Below are positions 1-11,451 of a stretch of 64,000 bases of DNA, piece by piece. The notes under the pieces were generated by a model. The model was given only the letters and a program-made list of their open reading frames with translations, was not told the origin of the DNA and did not search any database. The position numbers were made by a program, and so were the translations under genes. The stretch is from Lota lota (taxonomy: Eukaryota > Chordata > Actinopteri > Gadiformes > Lotidae), in contig JACYXH010000326.1 of NCBI GenBank assembly GCA_026745465.1, positions 1 through 64,000 of the forward strand. Reading direction: 5' to 3'. How positions within the stretch are numbered: position 1 is the first letter of the stretch; each line of letters starts with the position of its first letter.

Positions 1-290
1 TGGGGGTGAGAGCTAATGAAAGAGAGAGAGCTGAGGAAAGAGAGAGAGGGGGGAGAGGGAGAGGGAGAGACAGCGAGAGAGCTGTCGAAAGAGAGCGAGA
101 GAGAGCTGAGGAAAGAGAGGGGGAGAGAGATGAGGAAGGAGAGGGGGAGAAATAGCTGAGGAAAGAGAGAGAGAAGGAGACAGACAGAGACAGAGAGACA
201 GAAACAGACGAGGAAAGAGAGAGAAAGAGAGAGAGACCGAGAGAGAGACAGAGAGCTGAGAAAAAAGAGAGAGAGACTTTAACTGACAAA
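1..290. repeat. GA-rich simple repeat tract
   Basis: Nearly pure purine GA/GGA sequence with interspersed 'gagctgaggaaagagag' words, which is the complement of the CT-rich tracts that follow the SPRY relics further on. No coding signal is credible here; the open frames encode only Ser/Leu/Phe runs. Confidence 0.85.
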
Positions 291-331
291 GAGTTGGTTG
301 CATGATTAGGCTGCTAAACCTTTATTGTTGT

Positions 332-527
332 GGCTCTAACAGAGTAGGAGTGTATCTGGACCGGCCTGCTGGCACTCTGTCCTTCTACAGAGTGTCCCCA
401 GATGTAGGAGGGTCCTCAGACACACTGACACACATCCACACCTTCCAGTCCAACTTCACCCAGGAGGACCTCCTCCCTGCGTTTGGGTTATGGAGGTATG
501 GTGCCTCAGTGTCTCTATCAGTTATAG
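332..527 (+). pseudogene. Truncated PRY-SPRY (B30.2) C-terminal fragment
   Basis: The frame encodes the last third of the SPRY domain shared by the other paralogues in this window, including RVGVYLDRPAGTLSFYRV, the SPDVGGSSDTLTHIHTFQ stretch and the NFTQEDLLPAFGLW stretch. Everything upstream of GSNRVG is missing, and the sequence before it is unrelated. At the 3' end the usual VSLCQL-stop is lost: a small deletion gives VSLSVIV, and the frame runs on into a CT-rich tract. This is a relic of a TRIM-type SPRY exon, not a functional exon. Its closest relative by eye is the orphan exon at 8908-9461. Confidence 0.8.
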
Positions 528-885
528 TCTTTCTCTCTCTCTCTCTCTTTCCTCAGCTCTCTCTCTGTTACTCTCTCTATCTCTCTTTCCTCAGCTCTCT
601 CTCTGTCTCTCTCTCTCTTTGCTCAGATCTCTCTTTCTGTCTCTCTCTCTCCTCCTCAGCTCTCTCTGCCTCTCTCTCTCCTCAGCTCTCTTCCTCTCTC
701 TCTCAGATCTCTGTCTCTCTATCTCCCTGTCTCCCTCTACCCCTTTTTCTTTCCTCAGCTCTCTCCCCCTCTTCTTCCTCAGCTCTCTCCTCCTCTCCTG
801 TCTCAGCCCTCTTGCTGTCTCTATCTCTCTGTCTCTCTCTTTCCTCAGATCTCTCCCCCTCTCTCTCTTTCCTCGTCTCTATATC
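520..885. repeat. CT-rich degenerate tract after SPRY relic 1
   Basis: Repeated 'tctctctctttcctcagctc' words with variable lengths. It directly abuts the broken SPRY end. It is followed at about 885-960 by a block reading ggcctgtgaagcccttcaga that reappears at 1912-2110, so relic, CT tract and tail block form a duplicated unit. Confidence 0.8.
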
Positions 886-1568
886 GCGGCCTGTGAAGCC
901 CTTCAGATCTGTGGTCAAGGGCGTTCTAAACTGATTGACCTGATGGGACGTGTTGCCCTGGCCGAGAACATATTGCACAAATACATTCAATAGTTATTCT
1001 GATGACATGGAAGAAAAACACAAGACTACGCACACACACGCCACACAACCACAGATCCCAGATAAGACTCACGGTGTAGCGTCCTGTAGCTATACATATC
1101 TGGAGACGCAGCGGTGCAGAATGAAATGCATGATCAGAAGATAAATAAGTTGCGTAGTATGCATGCTCCCCTTTAACCTAGACGTCACTTGAACCTTCAG
1201 AACCCGGAGTGATCCGTGACCCCGTCCCCTTCAGTTACTTTCTCTGGGTCAGAGAGACATGGAAATAATAGATGTGGAGGAGGTCATGAAGTCTTGATTT
1301 CACATTCGCTCTTCAAACAGAATCCACAGAAACAATATGTAGTTATGTTTTGAAATGATAAAAAATGTATTAAAATAATTGTCTGTTTTTGTGTGTTTCC
1401 AAAAAACAGTCCATTCCATTCTATGTTTAGGAATAGCGTCCAATTGACCAATCAGAATAGAGTATTCAACAACCTCGAGGTTATTACACCTCAAGGTTCC
1501 ATATCAGAAGACATTTAACATATTTACTGTACATCCAGAAAAGTAACAATGTGTGTGTGTGTGTGTGT

Positions 1569-1635
1569 GGCCTGCGTTTCAGTTAAATTGGTTTGTTGAT
1601 GGGTGGGGTTCCTCAGTGTCTCTGTGTCAGTTATA
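1569..1635 (+). pseudogene. Second SPRY tail relic
   Basis: A short stretch reads PAF..., then GSSVSLCQL, and then Tyr where the stop should be (tat in place of tag). It matches the last residues of the SPRY exons in this window. It sits between a short GT run and another CT-rich tract (1640-1911), so it is a second, more decayed copy of the unit at 332-960. Confidence 0.6.
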
Positions 1636-1639
1636 TTCT

Positions 1640-2110
1640 GTCGCTGTCTGTCTGTCTTGTTCTTTCCTCAGCTCTCTGGCTGTCTCTGTCTTTCTTCCCT
1701 CAGCTCTCTGTCTCTTTCTTTCCTCAGCTCTCTGTCTGTCTCTCTCTTTCCTCAGCTGTCTCTCTCTCCTCTCAGCTCTCTGTCTCTCTCTCCTTAGCTT
1801 TCTCTGTCTCTCTCTTCTTAGCTCTCTCTGTCTCTCTCTCCTTCTCCCCCTCTCTCTCTTTCCTCAGTTCTCTCTCCCCCTCTCCTTCCTCAGCTCTCTC
1901 TCTTTCCTCATCTCTATAACGCGGCCTGTGAAGCCCTTCAGATCTGTGGTCAAGCTCACTGTCTCTCTCTCTCTCCTCATCTCTATAACGTGGCCTGTGA
2001 AGCCCTTCAGATCTGTGGTCAAGCTCACTGTCTCTCTCTCTCTCCTCATCTCTATAACGCGGCCTGTGAAGCCCTTCAGATCTGTGGTCAAGGGCGTTCT
2101 AAACTGATTG
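1640..2110. repeat. CT-rich tract plus three 69-bp tandem copies
   Basis: 1640-1911 is CT-rich with 'cctcagctctctgtctctct' words. Three tandem 69-bp units start at 1912, 1981 and 2050, each containing ggcctgtgaagcccttcaga followed by a CT run. The last copy continues into 'ggcgttctaaactgattgac', as does the single copy at 885-945. From 2111 to 2747 I see nothing beyond AT-rich sequence. Confidence 0.8.
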
Positions 2111-2747
2111 ACCTGATGGGATATGGTGTTGCATGGCTGCTCGGACGGCCGGGGAGTTTCCCCAACAGAGCCATCCCTCCAAATAAAGACGTGTTGCCCT
2201 GGCTTTTAAATATTTTACTTTAAATGAACGCAGAAAACAGAAACACAAAAATGTGTTTTATTTATTATAAATAATACAACAGGTAGTGGAGAACCAATGA
2301 AAGAAACACAACTGAGGTCAAAATAATAGAAACATGAATGAATGAGGTTCAACATAACACTGGTTTGTGTGGATGTTAATTATGTATGTTAGAATGAATA
2401 AAAGTAAAACAACATGACATATCTATGTATTCTTTATTATTGTAACCCTGAGCCGCTGTCTATGATGACGTTAGTAGAACAGATAGTCTTCACACAAATG
2501 ATAAGCATCATTTAAAGCTTTAAATATAACTGCCTTTTAGGCCACAGACACACACACACACACAAAACACACATAGACAACGTCAGCAAAACTGATAAGA
2601 GTGTAAGAAAAACATTTCCTGACACTGATGGTTCAGATGACAAGCTGATGATTGGTCAGAATTCAAACACGTGACATCGTTTTTCCATCTGATATAGCAG
2701 AGCTGAAGCCTGAGAGCAGAAGCAGTGGAAGGTGACAGAGAGGAACC

Positions 2748-3617
2748 ATGGACCACATCTATGAACTGGACCCTGGACCCACTGAGGAACCTGAGGACAC
2801 GTCTTTGGACCCTGGACCCACTGAGGAACCTGAGGACACGTCTTTGGACCCTGGACTCCCTGAAGAACCTGAGGACACGTCTTTGGACCTGGAGGAGACC
2901 AGGAAGAGAAGATTTGGTAGGTGCCCTTTTTAAAAAAAGACAGCATAGACAGATTTATTCTCCTAAATAACAACATGTGTATGTTCTAGACAAACAACAC
3001 ACATTTAAGTTTCCAGAACAAACGACCTGTGATTACAGCCATGAGTTACGGACTATTACTAGGCATCTCAAGTAGTTGTGTATTTCATGATATATGTTTG
3101 GTTTAGTATTTTCATTACTTATTATTAGTGGTAGTGCAACGTAACATTAGAGTGCCATTTAAGTATTTTTATAAAGGGTACTCATTTAACTGAAGTTTGT
3201 AATTAATATGAACATTTCTCAAACCATCCCAAACAACATATCCTAATATTTTCTACGTGTGCCGTTGTGAATTTTACTGTTTGTGTACGTATGTATTACT
3301 GTATGTATTACTATATGTTTTACTGTATGCATAGCTGTATTACTGTATAACTGTATGTTTGCGTATGTATTACTATATGTATTACTATATGTATTACTGT
3401 ATGCATAGCTGTATTACTGTATAACTGTATGTGTGCGTTTATGTGAATAATGAGGGAGCTACAGTACCAGTAATCACTTATTGAGGTGTTCTCAGTAGAG
3501 GTCTTCAGATGTTTCTTGAAGATGGGGAGGGATTCTGCAGACCGTAGGGAGACTGTGAATGATAGCCACGCAGTACGAATATATCTGTGTATATTACAAT
3601 TCGTGTATGCATGTGTG

Positions 3618-3655
<38 letters not shown>

Positions 3656-3667
3656 TGTGTGGGGGGG

Positions 3668-3703
<36 letters not shown>

Positions 3704-4309
3704 TGCGTTTTTGTGTGTGTGTGTGTGTGTGTGCGTGCATGCGTGTGTGTGCGTGTGGTTGTGTATGCGTTTGTGTGTGTGGGTGTGTGTGTGTGTTGGT
3801 GTGGGTGTGTGTGAGTGTGTGTGTGTGTGTGTATGTGCGTGCGTGCGTGCGTGCATGCGTGTGGTTGTGTGTGCGCGAGTGTGTATGTGTGGGTGTGGGT
3901 GTGCATTTGTGTGTGTGTGTGTGTGGGTGTGTGTGTGCGTGCGTGTGGGTGTGTGGGTGTGTGTGTGTGTGTGTGAGTATATGCATGTGTGCCTGTGTGT
4001 GTGAGCATGTGGTTGTGTGTGCGTTTGTGTGTGTGGGTGTACGTTTGTGTGGGTGTGTGTGTGCGTGCGTATATGCGTGTTTGTGTGTGCGGGTGTGTGT
4101 GTGTGTCCTACTCCTGAACAGCTCTAAAGTCGCACACCATTGTCACTGTGGGCGTTGGACTGCTGAGTATTCTCCTAATCTCCCTGCGCTTCAGTGAGTC
4201 TAAACCATATCATCCTGAATATAATTACAATAGTACGTTTTAATAATATTAATGATTATAATAATAGCATTGATAATGATAATTATTGTTATTGTTATTA
4301 GAATTAGTA

Positions 4310-4341
<32 letters not shown>

Positions 4342-6223
4342 TTGTTTTCTTTCAGGGGGGATGGACTTTGTGTTTAGAGACGATGTCGTTTAAATTTTTA
4401 AATTTTCTTTAATCGTTTTTATTGGTGAAAAGTATTAGCAAACAATAAACACAATGCCGGGTTTACAGGTCACCTTTCATATTTTCTTTTTCCCCACCCT
4501 TCCACCCCACCCAACCCCTGCACACAACAACACACATTACGAAAATAAATAAAGAAAAATAATGACAAGGGGAATACATTCATAACTAATGAAAACTAAT
4601 GCAATAATACTTACAAAAAAAATAAAAAATAAAAAAATAAAAAATAGTAATAATAATAATAACAATACTAATAATAACAATATTAATAATTAATTTAAAT
4701 CAGTTTCAACTTATTTATATTTGTCCATTTGGTTAAGGAGTATATTATTGTCGTTGTGTTTTAGAGCTGATTTCTTCTGTACTCTTTTGTCCTGTCCTAG
4801 ACTCAGCGACACCTTGGACGGAGGGGAGAGAGCAGTTATTGGATGAACTTGGTGAGTGATTTATAGAAGTTATGAAATGTATTAAATCAATCATGTTACT
4901 AAACTTTCTTTCAAAAATACTCTCTGCTTTTGTAATTTATGTTTGAACATCCCCTCTTCCTTACAGCTTCACATTTTATATTGTCAGGCTGACAGAGCAT
5001 AGACAGTGTTAAACTACTACCAAATAAAATAAATAAAGGATGCCCCCCTTCTGGCAGCATGGTGGTACTGCAGGTGTTGTTAGTCTCCTCCTTCAGCAGG
5101 GGTGCAGTAGAGTCAGTACAGAGGAGCTTATCTTTGTTATGAGCTCCAGTAAGCTAAGTTTACAGTTCTACTTAAGGCACTTCCGTGCAGACAGATTTAT
5201 ATTTTGGTCTATTAAGGTCATGTTTCAATTGTGGTCTACTAAGGTAATGTTTCTATTGTGGTCTACAACAAAAGGTCAGGTTTATATTGTAGTCTACCAA
5301 GGTCAAGGTTATATTGTGGTCTACCAAGGTCATGTTTCTATTGTGGTCTACTACACAAGATCAGGTTTCTATTGTGGTCTACTACACAAGGTCAGGTTTC
5401 TATTGTGGTCTACTACACAAGGTCAGGTTTCTATTGTGGTCTACTACAAAAGGGCATGTTTCTATTGTGGTCTACTAAGGGCAGGTCTCTATTGTGGTCT
5501 ACTAAGGCCATGTTTCAATTGTGGTCTACTACACAAGGTCAGGTCTCAGAGTTGTGTGTCACAAGTAATGAAGACAGTAAGATAAGCAGTTCTGTGTTTG
5601 TTAAGGATTTTCTTTTACATTCAACAGATGATTTGGCCCTTCTGGGCTGGCTGTTTTTCGACCAGAGTCTCTACTTTATTTCTACTACTGAGAAGAGCTG
5701 GACAGACAGTAGAGAAGACTGTCTGCAAAGAAACGCAGACCTGGTAGTTATCAACAGCAGAGAAGAACAGGTGTGTGTGTATGTGTGTGTGTGGGATACA
5801 TTTTTCATTCAGTCAGCTGTGTTGTCATGACAACAGATGCTATTACTATTGGAAACAGGGGTTTGTCAGCAGATTGATGGGTCCTACCTGGATTGGACTG
5901 AGTGATCGAGACACAGAGGGGATCTTCAAGTGGGTGGATGGTACCCACATGACTTCAAGGTAAGGCTGATGACTCTATTCAGCAGCATCTCTTCTCTGAG
6001 AGTGACAGAGTGACATCACCTCAACACTGGGCTCAACTTTGTATTCCTTGTGGTTCTCAGTTGGAGACAAGGTGAACCACACGATGACGGTGGAGCAGAA
6101 CACTGTGTAGCATGGGATGGCAGCTTGTCTGAAGAACCGTGTGACAGACTGCACTACTGGATCTGTGAGAAGGTCTTAGTCCTGGAACATCCGGAAGCTG
6201 ACCTGAACAAAGAGGGTCCGTAG
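2748..6223 (+). CDS. Type II C-type lectin-like receptor (CD209/CLEC4-like), six exons
   Basis: Exons are 2748-2916, 4122-4193, 4801-4851, 5628-5770, 5859-5959 and 6061-6223. All junctions are GT..AG and phase-consistent, giving 232 residues. Residues 1-56 are an acidic cytoplasmic tail made of three 13-residue repeats ([13 protein letters not shown] type) ending in a basic RKRR stop-transfer. Residues about 61-80 are the membrane segment ([20 protein letters not shown]), 82-98 a short stalk, and about 104-220 the lectin fold. The fold has [16 protein letters not shown] and four cysteines (EDC, EHC, EPC, WIC) that would form the two canonical disulfides. The long-loop motif is EPH instead of EPN, and the WND position reads VAWDG, so Ca2+-dependent sugar binding may be altered or lost. 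Such receptors act on leukocyte surfaces. Tyr5 is not in an ITIM. Orthology is not assigned. Confidence 0.88.
3600..4110. repeat. About 500-bp GT/GC-rich microsatellite in lectin intron 1
   Basis: Impure (GT)n with GC and GTAT interruptions. It ends about 12 bp before the acceptor of the membrane-spanning exon, so it occupies the usual polypyrimidine position. It produces long Val/Cys and His/Thr open frames that are not genes. Confidence 0.9.
5215..5560. repeat. Minisatellite (about 31-bp unit) in lectin intron 3
   Basis: Units of the form 'tttctattgtggtctactac' plus 'acaaggtcagg' are repeated about 11 times with length variation. It lies wholly inside the intron between the stalk exon and the first lectin-domain exon. 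Confidence 0.85.
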
Positions 6224-7000
6224 ACTTTGTTTGTGTTCATGAGTTGAGAATGGTTCCTCCTTTCTATTCTCTGTGCAGTAGATACAGTATAAATACTCTT
6301 TATGAATGGAAAGGTGGTTGGATGTGTGGACCTCTGATCAGGGTCTGTGTCTACACGTGATGCAGGGTTGAGGTATTTTCTCACCTGAATCCTCATCTTG
6401 CTGTAACTGCACCCGACCGCTTCTCAGACCGCCGTTTGTAAACTAGAGAAAATGACCCCCGCCTCCGCTTCCCCCCCACTATTATAAAATGGTGCCCCAT
6501 GAGGCGAATGTAGTAGTAGTATAATTCATTATTAATTTCAAGCTGTTATTCAACAATATCATTTGCCTAAATTGTTGCCACCTTTTTCAGCACGAGACCA
6601 GCCTTTCATCGGTGACGAATTTTGATTAAAGTACCAATCAACTAACTGCATTATTTCATTATTTAGGAAAAACCTTATTGAACAGAAACACAGACCAGCT
6701 GAAATATTACAAAAGAAAGAGGCATTTGCATGTGAATATAAATAAGGAATACAACAAGCGCATTACAGGCTATAATAAAACATGTATCCTTTTGTAAAAT
6801 TACTCAGAATACAATGTGCATGTAATGTAAATACAATATTTTGTCCAACAACTAACAAGATATTTGGAACAAAATCACGTAGGACTTTGTAAGACAGGCA
6901 ATAATGGCTTTAAAAGATACGCAATACCAAACTTGAACTAAATAATTAGGATGGCATAAAATAACTAGCTGATAGCAAGACATTAAGAAGCTGATTTTAA

Positions 7001-7149
7001 CTAACCGGCCACAACCTCCGCCCCCGACTCGTTCATCTCTGAGCTGGAGTGTCTTCCCCCCTCTGGGAAATCTTTGTAGATACTGCTGTGATATTCAATG
7101 TATGAAAAGGCAGGTGAGAAAACTGGGTCTGAATCTTCTGGGTCGCCCT
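7001..7149 (-). CDS. Candidate terminal coding exon, unrecognised cytoplasmic-tail-like
   Basis: On the minus strand a plausible acceptor (ctctaatacctgtccactag) precedes an open frame starting in phase 1 and ending with TAG at 7003-7001. It reads GDPEDSDPVFSPAFSYIEY, HSSIYKDFPEGGRHSSSEMN and ESGAEVVAG, rich in acidic residues, Ser and Tyr. The composition resembles the cytoplasmic end of a membrane receptor, but no family is recognised. No partner exons were found on the minus strand nearby. It could equally be a chance open frame. The acceptor overlaps a CTCF-like motif. Confidence 0.3.
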
Positions 7150-7255
7150 CTAGTGGACAGGTATTAGAGAGAGTGAAGGGAGTGTTTTGATGGTGCATCT
7201 CTAGATACGTGTTGTACAACGTTCACTCACCTCGTCTTGGTTTCTTCTGGTTCAG

Positions 7256-7561
7256 TGATGCCCGCGAAGGAGGAGGCCCCCAGCATCACAGAGTTCAACT
7301 CCTCTACCAAGGTGTTGCCCGTGGGCCACACCGCCCAATTCTCCTGCGATGCCGGCGGCACGCCGGAGCCCACCGTCGAGTGGCTACACAACGGGAGGCC
7401 CCTGGAGAGGGACAGCACAGACAACCAATCAGAGCCTGCGGCCTGGGTGGAGAGGGGGTTCCTCTTCGTCAGAGGAGTGAAGTACGGTGTGAACACGGTC
7501 TGCTGCATGGCGACCAACAGCGCTGGCTCGGCCAATCACACCGCAGAGCTGCTCGTTGTTG
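7256..7561 (+). CDS. Single I-set immunoglobulin domain exon
   Basis: The exon runs from acceptor ttcttctggttcag to donor gtaagat, phase 1 to phase 1, encoding about 102 residues. Ig features are visible in order: AQFSCDAGGTPEPTVEW (first Cys and core Trp), LHNGRPLERD, FLFVRGVKYGVNTVCCMATN (second Cys and C-terminal strand) and SAGSANHTAELLV. The Y-x-C-x-A-x-N-x-x-G pattern is that of I-set domains in adhesion or receptor proteins. The DSGxY-type Asp is replaced by YGVNT. The sequence is GC-rich compared with its AT-rich surroundings and looks conserved. No neighbouring Ig, signal-peptide or membrane exon was found. Its phase would allow splicing to the SPRY exon at 8908. Family not assigned. 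Confidence 0.65.
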
Positions 7562-7594
7562 GTAAGATCTGGATCCAATGAGAGATGTTTGTTG

Positions 7595-7750
7595 TTGATG
7601 TATTCATAACATTGTTGTTGATGTATTCATAACATTGTTGTTGATGTATTCATAACATTGTTGTTGATGTATTCATAACATTGTTGTTGATATATTCATA
7701 ACATTGTTGTTGATGTATTCATAATATTGTTGTTTATATATTCATAATAG
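7595..7750. repeat. 23-bp minisatellite
   Basis: About six to seven tandem copies of 'ttgttgttgatgtattcata' plus 'aca' follow the Ig exon donor. Confidence 0.85.
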
Positions 7751-7754
7751 TATA

Positions 7755-8395
7755 TATATACTTATGTTTATGTATGTGTACTTATGTATATGTTTGTGTA
7801 AGTATGTACGTATATGTATGAGTACATGTCTATGTATATATAGTATGTATATGTATGTATGAATACATGTCTATGTATATATACTGTAGTATGTACGTGT
7901 ATGTATGAGTACATGTCTATGTATATATAGTATGTATGTGTATGTATGAATACATGTCTATGTATATATACTGTAGTATGTACGTGTATGTATGAGTACA
8001 TGTCTATGTATATATAGTATGTACGTGTATGTATGAGTACATGTCTATGTACATATAGTATGTAAATGTCTATGTATATATAGTATGAGTACATGTCTAT
8101 GTATATATAGTATGTACATGTCTATGTATATATAGTATGAGTACATGTCTATGTATATATAGTATGTACATGTCTATGTATATATAGTATGTATGAGTAC
8201 ATGTCTATGTATATATAGTATGTACGTGTATGTATGAGTACATGTATATGTATATATAGTATGTACGTGTATGTATGAGTACATGTCTATGTATATATAG
8301 TATGTACGTGTATGTATGAGTACATGTCTATGTATATATAGTATGTACCTATATGTATGAGTACATGTCTATGTATATATAGTATGTATGAACCA
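7755..8395. repeat. About 41-bp minisatellite upstream of SPRY exon
   Basis: Tandem units built from 'gagtacatgtctatgtatat' followed by atagtatgtacgtgtatgtat, with some shorter variants. The same unit recurs at 19.3-20.5 kb, 36.77-36.91 kb (inverted) and 56.29-56.34 kb (inverted), each time upstream of a PRY-SPRY exon of the same family. It therefore marks the ancestral intron of this exon. Confidence 0.9.
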
Positions 8396-8907
8396 GTTCT
8401 ATGGCTCCAACAGTTAATTTCCAGCCTGTATGGGAGCTCAGCTTGTTCAGTCTGTTGTTCACACAGGTGTCCCATTGAAGGTTGAGTGCAATGTATGCAT
8501 ATTGGGAAACCTAAAGGTTTAACATCTTGAAAGATATCACAAGTATTGCTTAGCTATTTCATATGAGTAATGAGCTTATCATGCTGAACATTTTGATGTA
8601 TAATATGTGTATGTAGTGTAAATATTGAGGGAGTAAATGCAATTTATACATTTTCCTTGGTTTCAATGTTTTGATTGGGACAGCCAATCACACACACATG
8701 GGATTTGCTATTAACTTTAATCTAAAACTCATAGCAAACTATTCCACTGTAGTATTATCATGCATTTCTATGTTAGTTTGTAGAGTAGATGGCAAGTGAA
8801 AAAGGACAGGAATAAGAAGTATGCAAGAGAACAGTGTTCTAGTGATGATGATGATGATGATGATGAAGAACGGTTCAGCAGCTGATCATGTCTTGTTCTC
8901 CCGTCAG

Positions 8908-9461
8908 ATGTCTGTGAACTCACACTGGACCCAAACACAGCTTACAGAGGACTCTCTCTGTCTGAGGACAACAGAAAGGTGACGCGGTTTAGAGAGGAGC
9001 AGTCGTATCCTGATCACCCAGAGAGATTTGACTCCCATCCCCAGGTGTTGTGTAGAGAGGCTCTGACTGGCCGCTGTTACTGGGAGTTGGTGTGGGAAGG
9101 ACCTGTTGTTATAGGAGTGACATACAGAGGAATCACAAGGAGAGGAGGGGGTGGTGACAGCTGGCTTGGAGGGAACAACAAGTCCTGGAGTCTTGAGTGT
9201 TATGATGGTCGTTACTATCCCTGGTACAACGGTAGTAGAACAGACATAGATCTCCCCCCCACTGGCTCTAACAGAGTAGGAGTGTATCTGGACCGGCCTG
9301 CTGGCACTCTGTCCTTCTACAGAGTGTCCCCAGATGTAGGAGGGTCCTCATACACACTGACACACATCCACACCTTCCAGTCCACCTTCACCCAGGAGGA
9401 CCTCCACCCTGGGTTTGGGTTACGGAGGTATGGTGCCTCAGTGTCTCTGTGTCAGTTGTAG
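8908..9461 (+). CDS. PRY-SPRY (B30.2) exon, orphan copy
   Basis: The acceptor is tcttgttctcccgtcag; the exon starts in phase 1 and ends at TAG 9459-9461, about 184 residues. The PRY part has ELTLDPNTAYRGLSLSEDN. The SPRY part has GRCYWELVWEG (usual WEVE altered to WELV), LGGNNKSWSLEC, RVGVYLDRPAGTLSFYRV and a C-terminal VSLCQL. This domain recognises targets in fish TRIM and NLR proteins. No RING/coiled-coil exon lies upstream on this strand in the window; a complete lectin gene and an Ig exon intervene. It may be an orphan duplicate, or belong to an Ig-B30.2 gene (phase-compatible with 7256-7561). A poly(A) signal lies at 9787-9792. Confidence 0.7.
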
Positions 9462-9786
9462 AAAAAACATGAATGAAAAGTATGTTTATTTACGCTGATG
9501 AGCACACACACACACAGACACAGTACACATACACACACAGTACACATTGAAATACACACACACACACAGACACACACTTTTACTCGAGTCTGAATATAAA
9601 ATGGAGAGAGATTTCTTGTGGCTATATTTGCCTTCATTCATGTTATTTTGTAAAGATTGAATGTGTTATTGTGTGTTTTATTTGAAGGGATACATGGCTA
9701 TTTTATACGTTGTTAATGTTTATTGGACAAGCATATACAATGTAATATTTGTCTGTTTACGTTAATCTTGCTCTGCTTATTACAAC

Positions 9787-9792
9787 AATAAA
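9787..9792 (+). terminator. Poly(A) signal AATAAA of the SPRY exon 3' UTR
   Basis: AATAAA lies about 330 bp after the SPRY stop, in a 3' UTR block (about 9600-9910) that is repeated after TRIM-A (22.04 kb) and again as a relic at 31.9 kb. Conservation of the signal in all three copies supports its use. Confidence 0.6.
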
Positions 9793-10234
9793 TCATTTGG
9801 TTTGAAGTAACTCAGTACTTGAGTAATCTTTTCACTAGATACTTTCTTACTCTTCCTCAAGTCATTATCTGATGACTACTTTTACTTCTACATGAGTTAT
9901 TATTACTTTAAATATATACTTGTTATATATAAAAGTAGGCTGTTATAAATAGGAGGTTATTGACAGTGCTTATTATTCTATATAATTGTATTACCTACAA
10001 TTGTTATCATTACCAATATAAACCCTTATCTTGTTCCATCTTAGTATGTCTTCTATGATCTTAAACGTAGTAAGCTATGCTCTTTAGTCAATGTTACTTG
10101 AATAATCACATAATGCAGAAAGAAAACCCTGGTTGTGGTTCAGAGCGATAATTTGTCCCTCAAACTTTAGGAATATAGACCTATAAAAATAGAATAATCT
10201 GTACGTTCTGTGTATGAGACGCATCGCCATGCAT

Positions 10235-10840
10235 GAAGAGTATGGCTAGAGTTCTCAACAGCTTTTAATATTTGTTGGTTCCTATAACTATATAAGCCTA
10301 ATTAGAAAGGGTAATAAAGGTTTAATAGAAGAGTTCTCAACAGCTTTATTCTTTATTATTTGTTGCTTCCTATAACCATATAAGCCTAATTATAAAGGGT
10401 AATGAAGGTTTAATAGAAGAGTTCTCAACAGCTTTATTCTTTATTATTCATTGGTTTCTATAACTATACAAGCCTAATTATAAAGGGTAATGAAGGTTTA
10501 ATAGAAGAGTTTTCAACAGCTTTATTCTTTATTATTCGTTGGTTCCTATAACTATATAAGCCTAATTATAAAGGGTAATGAAGGTTTAATAGAAGAGTTT
10601 TCAACAGCTTTATTCTTTATTATTCATTGGTTCCTATAACTATATAAGCCTAATTATAAAAGGCAATGAAGGTTTAATAGAAGAGTTCTCAACAGCTTTA
10701 TTCTTTATTATTCGTTGGTTCCTATAACTATATAAGCCTAATTATAAAGGTTAATGAAGGTTTAGTAGAAGAGTTCTCAACAGCTTTATTCTTTATTATT
10801 CGATGGTTCCTATAACTATGTAAGCCTAATTAGACATAGA
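10235..10840. repeat. 88-bp minisatellite, copy 1
   Basis: About seven tandem 88-bp units, each with 'gagttctcaacagctttatt', 'cctataactatataagccta' and 'gggtaatgaaggtttaatag'. Unit starts at 10331, 10419 and 10507 fix the period at 88. A same-orientation array with almost identical units lies at 51.29-51.88 kb. Confidence 0.9.
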
Positions 10841-11147
10841 CTTAGAAAAACTTCAATGTCCCCAAAGAGGCAATTTGTGGTACAGCACAGAACACAGAGA
10901 CACATCAGCATCAAAAGCACATCAGACAAACAACAGCAACAGGCCCAGATCATCCATAGCAGCGACCATAAACAACATTACAGTCCAGGCAGGCATTTAA
11001 AGTGCATGTCAACAACTGCACACCAACAATTACAACAAAAACCAGGGTATTCACAGCCCACGCACCGCCTATCCCAGCTCCGCCCTTCTCAAGCCAATCA
11101 CGGGTGACGTCATCACTCCTAGACTCAGCTATGCCTCCATCTTTGTT

Positions 11148-11149
11148 CA

Positions 11150-11210
<61 letters not shown>

Positions 11211-11451
11211 TACACACACACACACACACACACTCCCACATAAACACACGCACGCACGCACACACACTCACTCACACACACACACATAAAAACACACACA
11301 CACTTGATAGAATAATGTTCAAACAGTTTTGATATACTTGATCTATGAACTTGTCTGAATAAAACCCCAAGAACTGGGTTTGATTGTGTAAGAAATGGCC
11401 GAGTTATGGCAAGCTCAATATATGCTAATTAGCTAACATTATCCTATCAAG

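Noticed and set aside
2748..2918. ITIM/ITAM in the lectin cytoplasmic tail
   Set aside because: The only Tyr (HIYELD) lacks the required residue two positions before and the aliphatic residue three positions after it.
3505..4197. Long His/Thr-rich and Val/Cys-rich open frames on both strands
   Set aside because: They are translations of a GT/CA microsatellite; no codon structure or family similarity.
10235..10840. CRISPR-like regular repeat spacing
   Set aside because: The whole 88-bp unit is repeated with no unique spacers; it is a eukaryotic minisatellite.
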